In this document: positions 41,094-47,732 of the stretch, one piece after another
Layout: each line of letters opens with the position of its first letter
How positions within the stretch are numbered: the first letter of the stretch is position 1
Source of the DNA: Vibrio atypicus
GTDB lineage: Bacteria; Pseudomonadota; Gammaproteobacteria; Enterobacterales; Vibrionaceae
NCBI RefSeq assembly: GCF_009811315.1
Contig: NZ_BLID01000002.1
Span: 1 to 47,732, forward strand
Length of the DNA: 47,732 bases
Reading direction: 5' to 3'
Translations under genes and position numbers: made by a program
Notes under the pieces: model-generated
What the model was told of the DNA's origin: nothing
The model's database searches: none
What the model saw: only the letters and a program-made list of their open reading frames with translations

Positions 41094-41148
41094 TTATTAA
41101 ACCGTATGTTCAGTTAATACTGATTTTTAAAGGTTTCTTGGGGGCAAT

Positions 41149-43023
41149 ATGGCGTCTGATCTACTGGGTTTAGGTTCACAAAGTGTCCTAACCGCTCAGA
41201 GACAACTTAACACCACAGGCCATAACATCTCTAACGCAAATACAGAGGGTTATAGTCGCCAGTCGGTGATACAAGGCACAAATATGCCACGCCAGTTTGG
41301 CGGGGAATCCTATGGCATGGGCGTGCATGTGGAAAAAGTTCGCCGCTCATGGGACCAGTTTGCCGTTAACGAACTGAACATGTCGACAACGAGCTACGCT
41401 CATAAGGTAGACGATGAAGCTAACTTAGAAATGCTATCTAATATGCTGTCATCAGTATCTTCGAAAAAAATCCCAGAAAATCTCAACGAATGGTTTGATG
41501 CCGTAAAATCGCTGGCCGATAGCCCGAATGATGTGGGTGCTCGCAAGGTTGTGCTTGAAAAATCAACACTGATAACGCAAAACCTAAATGATTTCCATGA
41601 AACCATTCGTCGCCAATCGGATGTGACAAACAAAAAACTCGACTTGGGGATAGAGCGAGTAAACCAACTTGCGCTTGAAATACGCGATCTTCATCGTTTA
41701 ATGATGCGTACTCCAGGGCCTCACAATGATTTTATGGATCAACATGAGAAGCTCATCAACGAACTCTCTGAATATACAAAAGTAACGGTGACGCCACGTA
41801 AAAATGCGGAAGGGTTCAATGTCCATATTGGTAATGGGCATACTCTGGTTTCCGGTACCGAAGCAAGTAAGTTAACCATGATTGATGGTTACCCCGATGT
41901 CCATGAACGTCGACTTGCCATGATCGAAGGTAAAGGTATTAAAGCCATTACCACCAAAGATATTGATGGCAAGTTAGGTGCGATGCTGAGCATGCGTGAT
42001 GAGAAAATTCCTCAGATCATGGACGAGCTTGGCAAGATGGCGGCTTCATTTTCATATGATGTAAATAAACTGCAGTCTCAAGGCCTTGATTTGCGAGGAA
42101 ACATTGGTGGTTTAATTTTTACCGATGTGAACTCTGAAGTGTTGGCTAAGTCACGCGTGGTTACTGGCTCTCAATCTCAAGCTGAAGTAGCGGTATTTAT
42201 TGAGGATACCAGCCAACTGATCGCTGGTGAGTACTCGCTTCAATATCATGATGGTGATTACTACGTGACGAGACCTAATGGTGAGCAGTCAATTGTACCT
42301 GTCGTTGATGATGCGATCTCAATGGATGGCATTCGGATTGAAATTCGTCAAGATTTGGCGGCTGGAGAGCGAGTGCTTTTGCGCCCAACTCGAAGTTCTG
42401 CCGCGCAAATGCAGATGGCAACTAATGACCCATCAAAAATTGCCGCGCAAAGCTATGAAGCTTCCACCACGTTTGCTCAGGGTAAAGCCAAGTTTTCGAT
42501 TGAGTCGGCAGGAGACTTACGTGAATTTGAAGTGATTGTTTCGCCAGACGGCAAGCAATTTGCGGTTACTGATACCAAAGGGCGTATTCTTATGCAGCCG
42601 CAAGAGTATCCGCCAAAAGGGGCTGTGACAGTACAAGGCACCACATTTGAATTAACTGACGGTGCGTTGCCAAACGATAAGTTTACGGCAAACCTTGTTC
42701 CTTCGGAGGGTGATAACGGTAACTTGCTTAAAATGCAAAATATTCAAACAGATAAAAAGCTCAATGATGGCGAGTCGACAGTTTTGGATATTTACCACAA
42801 CCTGAATACCAACGTAGGTTTGCAAATGTCGACGGCATCACGTTTGACCGATGTTTCTCGTTTAGAGAAGGAAGCTTCCCAAGAACGTGTTGCTTCAATT
42901 TCAGGGGTCAACCTGGATGAAGAAGCAGCAAATATGATGAAGTTTCAGCAAGCCTATATGGCCTCGTCGCGCATTATGCAGGCGGCCAATGACACCTTTA
43001 ACACCATCTTGGCTCTGAGATAG
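41149..43023 (+). CDS. flgK: FlgK, hook-filament junction protein 1
   Basis: This 624-residue protein starts MASDLLGLGSQSVLTAQRQLNTTGHNISNANTEGYSRQSV and ends VSGVNLDEE-type ISGVNLDEEAANMMKFQQAYMASSRIMQAANDTFNTILALR, the conserved FlgK ends. The large middle is the surface-exposed domain, in the usual size range for vibrios (about 620-650). It joins hook to filament and is guided by FlgN. It starts a new transcript with flgL, whose start is 9 nt after its stop. Confidence 0.96.
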   Translation: MASDLLGLGSQSVLTAQRQLNTTGHNISNANTEGYSRQSVIQGTNMPRQFGGESYGMGVHVEKVRRSWDQFAVNELNMSTTSYAHKVDDEANLEMLSNMLSSVSSKKIPENLNEWFDAVKSLADSPNDVGARKVVLEKSTLITQNLNDFHETIRRQSDVTNKKLDLGIERVNQLALEIRDLHRLMMRTPGPHNDFMDQHEKLINELSEYTKVTVTPRKNAEGFNVHIGNGHTLVSGTEASKLTMIDGYPDVHERRLAMIEGKGIKAITTKDIDGKLGAMLSMRDEKIPQIMDELGKMAASFSYDVNKLQSQGLDLRGNIGGLIFTDVNSEVLAKSRVVTGSQSQAEVAVFIEDTSQLIAGEYSLQYHDGDYYVTRPNGEQSIVPVVDDAISMDGIRIEIRQDLAAGERVLLRPTRSSAAQMQMATNDPSKIAAQSYEASTTFAQGKAKFSIESAGDLREFEVIVSPDGKQFAVTDTKGRILMQPQEYPPKGAVTVQGTTFELTDGALPNDKFTANLVPSEGDNGNLLKMQNIQTDKKLNDGESTVLDIYHNLNTNVGLQMSTASRLTDVSRLEKEASQERVASISGVNLDEEAANMMKFQQAYMASSRIMQAANDTFNTILALR

Positions 43024-43032
43024 GAGGCGTAA

Positions 43033-44226
43033 ATGTTAAATCGTATTTCGAGCTTCCATAACTATCAGTCGGTACAAAATGACTTGCGCCGCCAAGAAAA
43101 TAAGGTGCATCACAACCAAGCTCAATTAGCATCGGGTAAGAAGCTAATGAAGGCGAGTGATGATCCTCTGGCGACTCACTATATTCAGAATATTGGCCAG
43201 CAAAAAGAACAACTACGTCAATACAGCGAAGCAATTGTGTTGACTCGAAATCGTCTAGAGCACCATGAAGTGATTATTTCAAATGCGGAAGATTTTGCTG
43301 ATGAAGCAAAACGTACCGTTATGGAAATGATTAATGGTGCCTTGTCTCCAGAAGACAGATTAGCGAAACGCCGTGAGATGGAAGAAATTTCAAACAATTT
43401 TCTGAATCTCGTTAACGTTCAAGATGAGTCTGGTAACTACATCTTTGCGGGCACAAAACCGAAGAATCAACCTTTCTTCCGTGATAAAGATTCGGACGTG
43501 GTTTACGTCGGTGATGATTACCAACGGAAAATGAAGATTTCCAATAGCTTAGAAATGCCAATCAATGACCCTGGCAGTAAGCTGTTCATGGAAATTGATA
43601 ATCCGTTTGGCGATTTTGCGCCGCAATATGATCTCCAAGATTCTTCAGAGTTATTGCTTGAGCGAGCGACCAACTTAAACCCTGATGACCAGTCGAACTA
43701 TAAGGTTACATTCGTTGATATGCCTGGTGGCAAATATGGTTACCAATTGGAGCAAGATGGTTCAGTCGTACAAGCCGATATTTTTGATCCAGCAAAAGGG
43801 ATCAAATATGAAGATATCAATATTCAGGTCAAAGGGCAGATTACCAAAGGTGACTCGATTGAGTTAGAGCCTCGCCGTAGCTACAGCATTTTTGAAACGT
43901 TTAAAGAGGCATTGGAGCTGTCATCAGGATCGGTGTCTGATGCATCTAATACAGCCAAGCTACATCAAATAACAGAAGAGTTTCATGCTGCCTTTATTCA
44001 TTTGACCAAAGCGAGAACAGATGTCGGTGCACGTTTAAATACGCTCGATATCCAAGAAGAGCAGCATGCAGATTTTGAAATGACGCTCGCTAAATCGAAA
44101 AGTAATTTCGAAGACTTGGATTATGCAGAGGCCATCATTGAGTTCAATGAGAATTCAAGAGCGCTTCAAGCATCGCAACAAGCTTTTGGTAAAACAAAAG
44201 ATTTAACCCTATTTAATTATATTTAA
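43033..44226 (+). CDS. flgL: FlgL, hook-filament junction protein 3
   Basis: This 397-residue protein begins MLNRISSFHNYQSVQNDLRRQENKVHHNQAQLASGKKLMKASDDPLATHYIQNI, a flagellin-like N-terminal coil with the SGK...DDP motif. Its C-terminal coil DFAEAI-type LDYAEAIIEFNENSRALQASQQAFGKTKDLTLFNYI is characteristic of FlgL. It forms the second junction layer under the filament. It is co-transcribed with flgK. The following 359-bp gap has the first flagellin promoter and no gene. Confidence 0.95.
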   Translation: MLNRISSFHNYQSVQNDLRRQENKVHHNQAQLASGKKLMKASDDPLATHYIQNIGQQKEQLRQYSEAIVLTRNRLEHHEVIISNAEDFADEAKRTVMEMINGALSPEDRLAKRREMEEISNNFLNLVNVQDESGNYIFAGTKPKNQPFFRDKDSDVVYVGDDYQRKMKISNSLEMPINDPGSKLFMEIDNPFGDFAPQYDLQDSSELLLERATNLNPDDQSNYKVTFVDMPGGKYGYQLEQDGSVVQADIFDPAKGIKYEDINIQVKGQITKGDSIELEPRRSYSIFETFKEALELSSGSVSDASNTAKLHQITEEFHAAFIHLTKARTDVGARLNTLDIQEEQHADFEMTLAKSKSNFEDLDYAEAIIEFNENSRALQASQQAFGKTKDLTLFNYI

Positions 44227-44235
44227 TGATTTTAA

Positions 44236-44335
44236 GCCTTAAGTGCAATGCCTTAAGTGCTAAGACAGCCTCTGACAAGTTACGTAGTGAAACTATGGCA
44301 ATCAGGTGGCAATGAAAGCGGCAATTCGATTGCCG
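44236..44335. promoter_or_regulatory. Candidate enhancer region of the first flagellin gene
   Basis: Two exact 11-bp direct repeats GCCTTAAGTGC (44236-44246 and 44250-44260) lie just after flgL. A perfect 7-bp-arm palindrome CGGCAAT-TCG-ATTGCCG is at 44319-44335, about 105 bp before the sigma-54 like promoter. GGCAAT also occurs twice more at 44297-44313. Such sites are where a sigma-54 activator such as FlrC could bind; this is inference. Confidence 0.5.
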
Positions 44336-44437
44336 ATAGATGTGAACAAAAAACAAACTGATATTAAAGATAAGTGTGGAACGATTTAAGTTATTGAAAA
44401 ACAGATGGTTAAAATTATTTTTGTTGAAGATTTAAAC

Positions 44438-44454
44438 TTGGCACACAACTTGAA
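44438..44454 (+). promoter_or_regulatory. Sigma-54 type promoter of the first flagellin gene
   Basis: TTGGCACACAACTTGAA has the -24 TTGGCAC block and TTGA where TTGC is consensus at -12. It lies about 130 bp before the flagellin ATG, so the leader is long. Confidence 0.65.
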
Positions 44455-44585
44455 TTATCTATATCAGAGTTAAAAAACAGTTTTAAGCAGATATCTGCTT
44501 AGCAAGGCATTTACGGTCAGTGCTTCCAAATGAGATTAAGCTGGCCGCTTCGCAAGCACTTGCGAACTCACTAGGAGAGCAAACT

Positions 44586-45725
44586 ATGACCATTACAGTA
44601 AATACTAACGTATCGGCAATGACCGCTCAGCGTTATCTAAATAAGGCGACTGGCGACCTAAATACCTCAATGGAACGCTTGTCATCTGGCCAACAGATTA
44701 ACAGTGCGAAAGATGATGCGGCTGGTCTGCAAATCTCTAACCGTTTAACGGCGCAGTCTCGTGGTTTGGATGTGGCTATGCGCAACGCGAACGATGGCAT
44801 CTCTATCGCTCAAACAGCAGAAGGTGCGATGAATGAGTCGACATCGATTCTGCAACGTATGCGTGATTTGTCACTGCAATCAGCTAACGGTACTAACTCA
44901 GATTCAGAGCGTACGGCGATCAATGAAGAGGTATCAGCCCTACAAGACGAATTGAACCGTATCGCAGAAACCACATCATTTGGTGGTCGTAAACTACTAA
45001 ATGGTACGTTTGGAGAGGCATCTTTCCAGATTGGTGCAAGTTCAGGTGAAGCGATCATCATGGGATTGACCAGTATTCGTGCCGATGACTTCCGTATGGG
45101 TGGTCAAAGCTTTATTGCTGAACAAGGTAAAGATAAAGATTGGGGTGTACCGGCTAATGCTCGTGACCTTAAGCTTGAGTTTACTGGCAAAGATGGCGAT
45201 CCAGTATCGATCGACATTCTTGCAAAAGATGGCGATGATATTGAAGAACTTGCCACTTACATTAACGGTCAAACAAATGTACTCAAAGCATCTGTTGACC
45301 AAGATGGTAAACTGCAAATATTCGCATCACAGGCTGAGCTTAAGAGTGACTTAAGCATCTCTGGTGGTCTGGCGGGTGAACTGGGTCTAAATGGTGGTCC
45401 TGGTGTCCAAACTACCGTACAGAGCATTGATGTTCGTTCTGTTGGTGGTGCTCAAAACGCAGTTGGTATCCTTGACTCGGCTCTGCAATATGTTGATTCA
45501 CAGCGTGCAGACTTGGGTGCGAAGCAAAACCGACTAAGTCACAGTATCAATAACCTGGCAAATATCCAGGAAAACGTAGAAGCGTCAAACAGCCGAATTC
45601 GCGATACAGATTTTGCGAAAGAAACAACGGCGATGACAAAAGCTCAAATTCTGCAACAAGCTGGTACATCTATACTGGCTCAAGCAAAACAGTTGCCAAA
45701 CTCTGCGATGTCATTATTGCAGTAG
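44586..45725 (+). CDS. flaC: Polar flagellin (FlaC-like)
   Basis: The ATG at 44586 follows AGGAGAG, and the product starts [19 protein letters not shown] as flagellins do; 22 upstream codons are not part of it. The 379-residue protein has the conserved N-terminal coil ([45 protein letters not shown]) and C-terminal coil ([33 protein letters not shown]). The middle is a short variable domain with [14 protein letters not shown]. It polymerises into the sheathed polar filament. Naming as FlaC follows resemblance to the V. parahaemolyticus flgKL-flaC order; in other vibrios this position is called flaA. Confidence 0.9.
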   Translation: MTITVNTNVSAMTAQRYLNKATGDLNTSMERLSSGQQINSAKDDAAGLQISNRLTAQSRGLDVAMRNANDGISIAQTAEGAMNESTSILQRMRDLSLQSANGTNSDSERTAINEEVSALQDELNRIAETTSFGGRKLLNGTFGEASFQIGASSGEAIIMGLTSIRADDFRMGGQSFIAEQGKDKDWGVPANARDLKLEFTGKDGDPVSIDILAKDGDDIEELATYINGQTNVLKASVDQDGKLQIFASQAELKSDLSISGGLAGELGLNGGPGVQTTVQSIDVRSVGGAQNAVGILDSALQYVDSQRADLGAKQNRLSHSINNLANIQENVEASNSRIRDTDFAKETTAMTKAQILQQAGTSILAQAKQLPNSAMSLLQ

Positions 45726-45735
45726 TAGTACCTAT

Positions 45736-45772
45736 CTTCATTAGCGTAATCCTAGACGTAGGGCTAATGAAG
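45736..45772 (+). other. Stem-loop just after the flagellin stop
   Basis: CTTCATTAGC pairs with GCTAATGAAG, and CCTA pairs with TAGG inside. No T run follows, so it is not a terminator. It would sit at the 3' end of the flagellin mRNA or start a separate RNA. Confidence 0.5.
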
Positions 45773-45903
45773 AGAGTACGGCAAACATAGGCTAACGTTT
45801 ACGAGACTCTCTCTCACTCCTGTCTCTTATTCGTGATGTCTATGTAACAATAGCCAAGCTTTGATCATTTCTCTCGATCTCCACATGGCATGGCTAGCTC
45901 TAT

Positions 45904-45939
45904 AGCCCCGGTTCTCTCAAAGGAAAAGGGGCTTTTCTT
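45904..45939 (+). terminator. Distal terminator after the first flagellin gene
   Basis: AGCCCC pairs with GGGGCT and is followed by TTTCTTT. It lies about 180 bp beyond the flagellin stop, leaving a long 3' region that may hold an RNA. The rest of the 596-bp gap (to 46321) is AT-rich and carries only the second flagellin promoter. Confidence 0.55.
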
Positions 45940-46202
45940 TACCTGCTATTTAAGCCTCTGTTACGCATTATAAGCGTTGTTAGCTTTCCCCTTTACCTAT
46001 GTCGTCATTTCTTTTTTAGTCACTATAGACTCGAACTCACGAAGTTATAGCCTCTAATATCTTCTAGTTCATTACTCTTTTAATTCGATTTTTACTACCG
46101 ACCGAAAAACAGAAAACTTTAGCATCTAATTTCATATTTATTTCTTTGATCATGTTTTCAATGAAATAGCCTGAATTTGGTTAATTTTTCCACTTGTCGC
46201 TC

Positions 46203-46229
46203 TAAAGTTAACCATTTCGGTGTCGTTAT
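46203..46229 (+). promoter_or_regulatory. Sigma-28 promoter of the second flagellin gene
   Basis: TAAAGTTA is followed after 11 nt by GTCGTTAT, matching the FliA consensus and almost the same as the flgMN promoter. It lies 93 bp before the ATG. Confidence 0.8.
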
Positions 46230-46321
46230 AAAGGTACTTTGAGAGAACTAATTGGTTTTTCGAGACGTCGGAAAGCTTAACGGAAATTCCGGTAATCGGA
46301 AAATCAATAGGAGAGACCACT

Positions 46322-47455
46322 ATGGCGGTTAATGTAAACACTAACGTAGCGGCGATGACAGCTCAGCGTCATCTAAATAGCGCATCTAATGCTCAACAAC
46401 TATCGATGGAGAGACTCTCTTCAGGTTTCAAAATCAATAGTGCAAAAGACGATGCAGCAGGCTTACAAATTTCCAATCGATTGAACGTTCAAAGCCGAGG
46501 CTTAGATGTCGCGGTACGTAACGCAAATGATGGTATTTCGATGGCACAAACTGCTGAAGGTGCAATGAATGAAACCACCAACATTCTTCAACGTATGCGT
46601 GATTTGTCATTACAATCTGCGAATGGCTCAAACTCGAAATCCGAACGTGTCGCCATTCAAGAAGAGATAACTGCGTTGAACGACGAACTCAATCGTATTG
46701 CAGAAACAACTTCTTTTGGGGGTAACAAGCTTCTTAACGGTACATTTGCAACTAAGTCATTCCAGATCGGTGCGGATAATGGTGAGGCAGTAATGCTAAC
46801 CATGAAAAACATGCGCAGTGACAATACCATGATGGGGGGAAATAGTTATCAAGCTGCAAATGGGCAAGATGCAGACTGGGCCGTACAAGCTGGAGCAAAT
46901 GATCTTACAATCACAGTGACTGATAAATTTGGTCAAGAGCAAAATGTCGAGCTGAATGCGAAAGTCGGCGATGATATTGAAGAGCTTGCCACTTATATCA
47001 ATGGTCAAACGGACTTGGTTAAAGCTTCTGTTAATGAAGATGGCCAACTTCAACTATTTAGTGATAACAACACGGTTGAAGGTGTCGCGACGTTTGGAGG
47101 CAGTCTCGCGGGCGATTTAGATATAGGTGATGCACAAGCGGTGACTGTTGATACCATTGATGTTCGTTCTGTTGGTGGTGCGCAAGAGTCAGTAGCAATT
47201 GTAGATGCAGCCCTGAAGTTTGTTGATAGTCATCGTGCGGAACTAGGTGCATTCCAAAACCGTTTCAATCATGCGATTAATAACTTAGATAATATCAATG
47301 AGAATGTGAACGCGTCGAAGAGCCGAATCAAAGACACTGATTTTGCGAAAGAAACAACGGCATTGACTAAGTCTCAGATCCTTACTCAAGCTTCAAGTTC
47401 TGTATTAGCTCAAGCAAAGCAAGCGCCCAACTCAGCGTTGGGGCTTTTAGGCTAA
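46322..47455 (+). CDS. Polar flagellin (FlaA/FlaD type)
   Basis: This 377-residue flagellin starts [49 protein letters not shown] and ends [43 protein letters not shown]. The middle domain ([23 protein letters not shown]) differs from that of the first copy, while both ends are nearly the same. Length is typical for Vibrio flagellins. It resembles FlaA and FlaD of V. parahaemolyticus, so a specific symbol is withheld. It should be a late gene under sigma-28, unlike the first flagellin. Confidence 0.9.
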   Translation: MAVNVNTNVAAMTAQRHLNSASNAQQLSMERLSSGFKINSAKDDAAGLQISNRLNVQSRGLDVAVRNANDGISMAQTAEGAMNETTNILQRMRDLSLQSANGSNSKSERVAIQEEITALNDELNRIAETTSFGGNKLLNGTFATKSFQIGADNGEAVMLTMKNMRSDNTMMGGNSYQAANGQDADWAVQAGANDLTITVTDKFGQEQNVELNAKVGDDIEELATYINGQTDLVKASVNEDGQLQLFSDNNTVEGVATFGGSLAGDLDIGDAQAVTVDTIDVRSVGGAQESVAIVDAALKFVDSHRAELGAFQNRFNHAINNLDNINENVNASKSRIKDTDFAKETTALTKSQILTQASSSVLAQAKQAPNSALGLLG

Positions 47456-47500
47456 AGAAGTAAGTTCTAAGCCATTTTAAAAGTCATGACTACTAAGAGA

Positions 47501-47526
47501 AAATCCAGCTTCGGCTGGATTTTTTG
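47501..47526 (+). terminator. Terminator of the second flagellin gene
   Basis: AAATCCAGC pairs with GCTGGATTT around TTCG and is followed by T residues. Confidence 0.9.
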
Positions 47527-47560
47527 TTTGTGTAGGGATAGGTGACATTATCTTCAGATA

Positions 47561-47588
47561 AAAGAAAACCCAGCTAAAAAGCTGGGTT
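47561..47588 (-). terminator. Terminator of the tRNA-Leu transcript
   Basis: On the minus strand AACCCAGCT pairs with AGCTGGGTT around a T-rich loop, followed by TTCTTTT. It lies about 20 bp past the tRNA 3' end. Confidence 0.8.
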
Positions 47589-47608
47589 TAAGTATTTCCA
47601 ATTAGATA

Positions 47609-47693
47609 TGGTGCGGTCGGAGAGACTTGAACTCTCACACCTTGCGGCGCCAGAACCTAAATCTGGTGCGTCTACCAATTCCGCCACGACCGC
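47609..47693 (-). tRNA. tRNA-Leu (anticodon TAG)
   Basis: This 85-nt class II tRNA has an encoded CCA, acceptor stem GCGGTCG/CGACCGC, discriminator A, a variable arm and T arm GAGTTCAAGTCTC. The anticodon loop TTTAGGT gives TAG, which reads CTA and other CTN Leu codons. It lies on the minus strand, convergent with the second flagellin gene, and its upstream partners are outside the window. Confidence 0.95.
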
Positions 47694-47732
47694 GTATCTA
47701 ACATCATTGAGAGAATTGGTAAAACCTCAACG

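Overview
The window is a chromosomal segment from a Vibrio species. The evidence is the toxR-toxS pair diverging from htpG-adk-hemH, an H-ring flagellar set (flgO, flgP, flgT), a polar flagellar block (flgNMA, cheV, cheR, flgB to flgL, two flagellins) with sigma-54 and sigma-28 type promoters, and Vibrio-type OmpA-like proteins. The species cannot be fixed from what is visible. No prophage or CRISPR array was seen.

Layout. 1-4.6 kb (minus strand): NfeD and SPFH membrane proteins, thioredoxin-like YbbN, a possible 21-residue membrane peptide, a short-chain dehydrogenase and a YfcH-type epimerase. 4.8-7.1 kb (plus): a tightly overlapping four-gene operon of two DUF1538 membrane proteins, a PII-like protein and a two-CBS protein. 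This is the best candidate for an undescribed system. 7.1-8.8 kb: YfcE phosphodiesterase, a SelW-like protein and a TauE/SafE permease. 8.8-14.5 kb: toxRS, diverging from htpG (heat-shock type promoter), then adk and hemH. 14.9-22.6 kb: a KdgM-like channel, a copper export operon (copA plus a DUF411 protein, with a CueR-type promoter), a porin, a DUF2057 protein and gltX. 23-27.3 kb: tandem OmpA-like genes, a complete IS3-family element with a 3-bp target duplication, an orphan AP2-like ORF and tRNA-Arg(CCT). 27.3-47.5 kb: flagellar and chemotaxis genes, ending with tRNA-Leu(TAG).

How the genes work together. The flagellar block covers the rod, hook, P- and L-rings, hook-filament junction, filament, T- and H-ring parts, the FlgM/FlgN checkpoint and two chemotaxis proteins. 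GG-N10-GC promoters are visible before flgB, flgF, flgK and flgO, with a near-match before the first flagellin. Sigma-28 type promoters are visible before flgMN and the second flagellin. This matches the polar-flagellum hierarchy known in vibrios, in which FlgM release couples hook completion to late genes. The envelope genes (ToxRS, porins, OmpA-like proteins, copper export) form a second theme. Several have long structured leaders that suggest post-transcriptional control.

All calls come from reading the sequence and from recalled family knowledge. No database or folding software was used, so promoter, hairpin and frameshift proposals are pattern matches.
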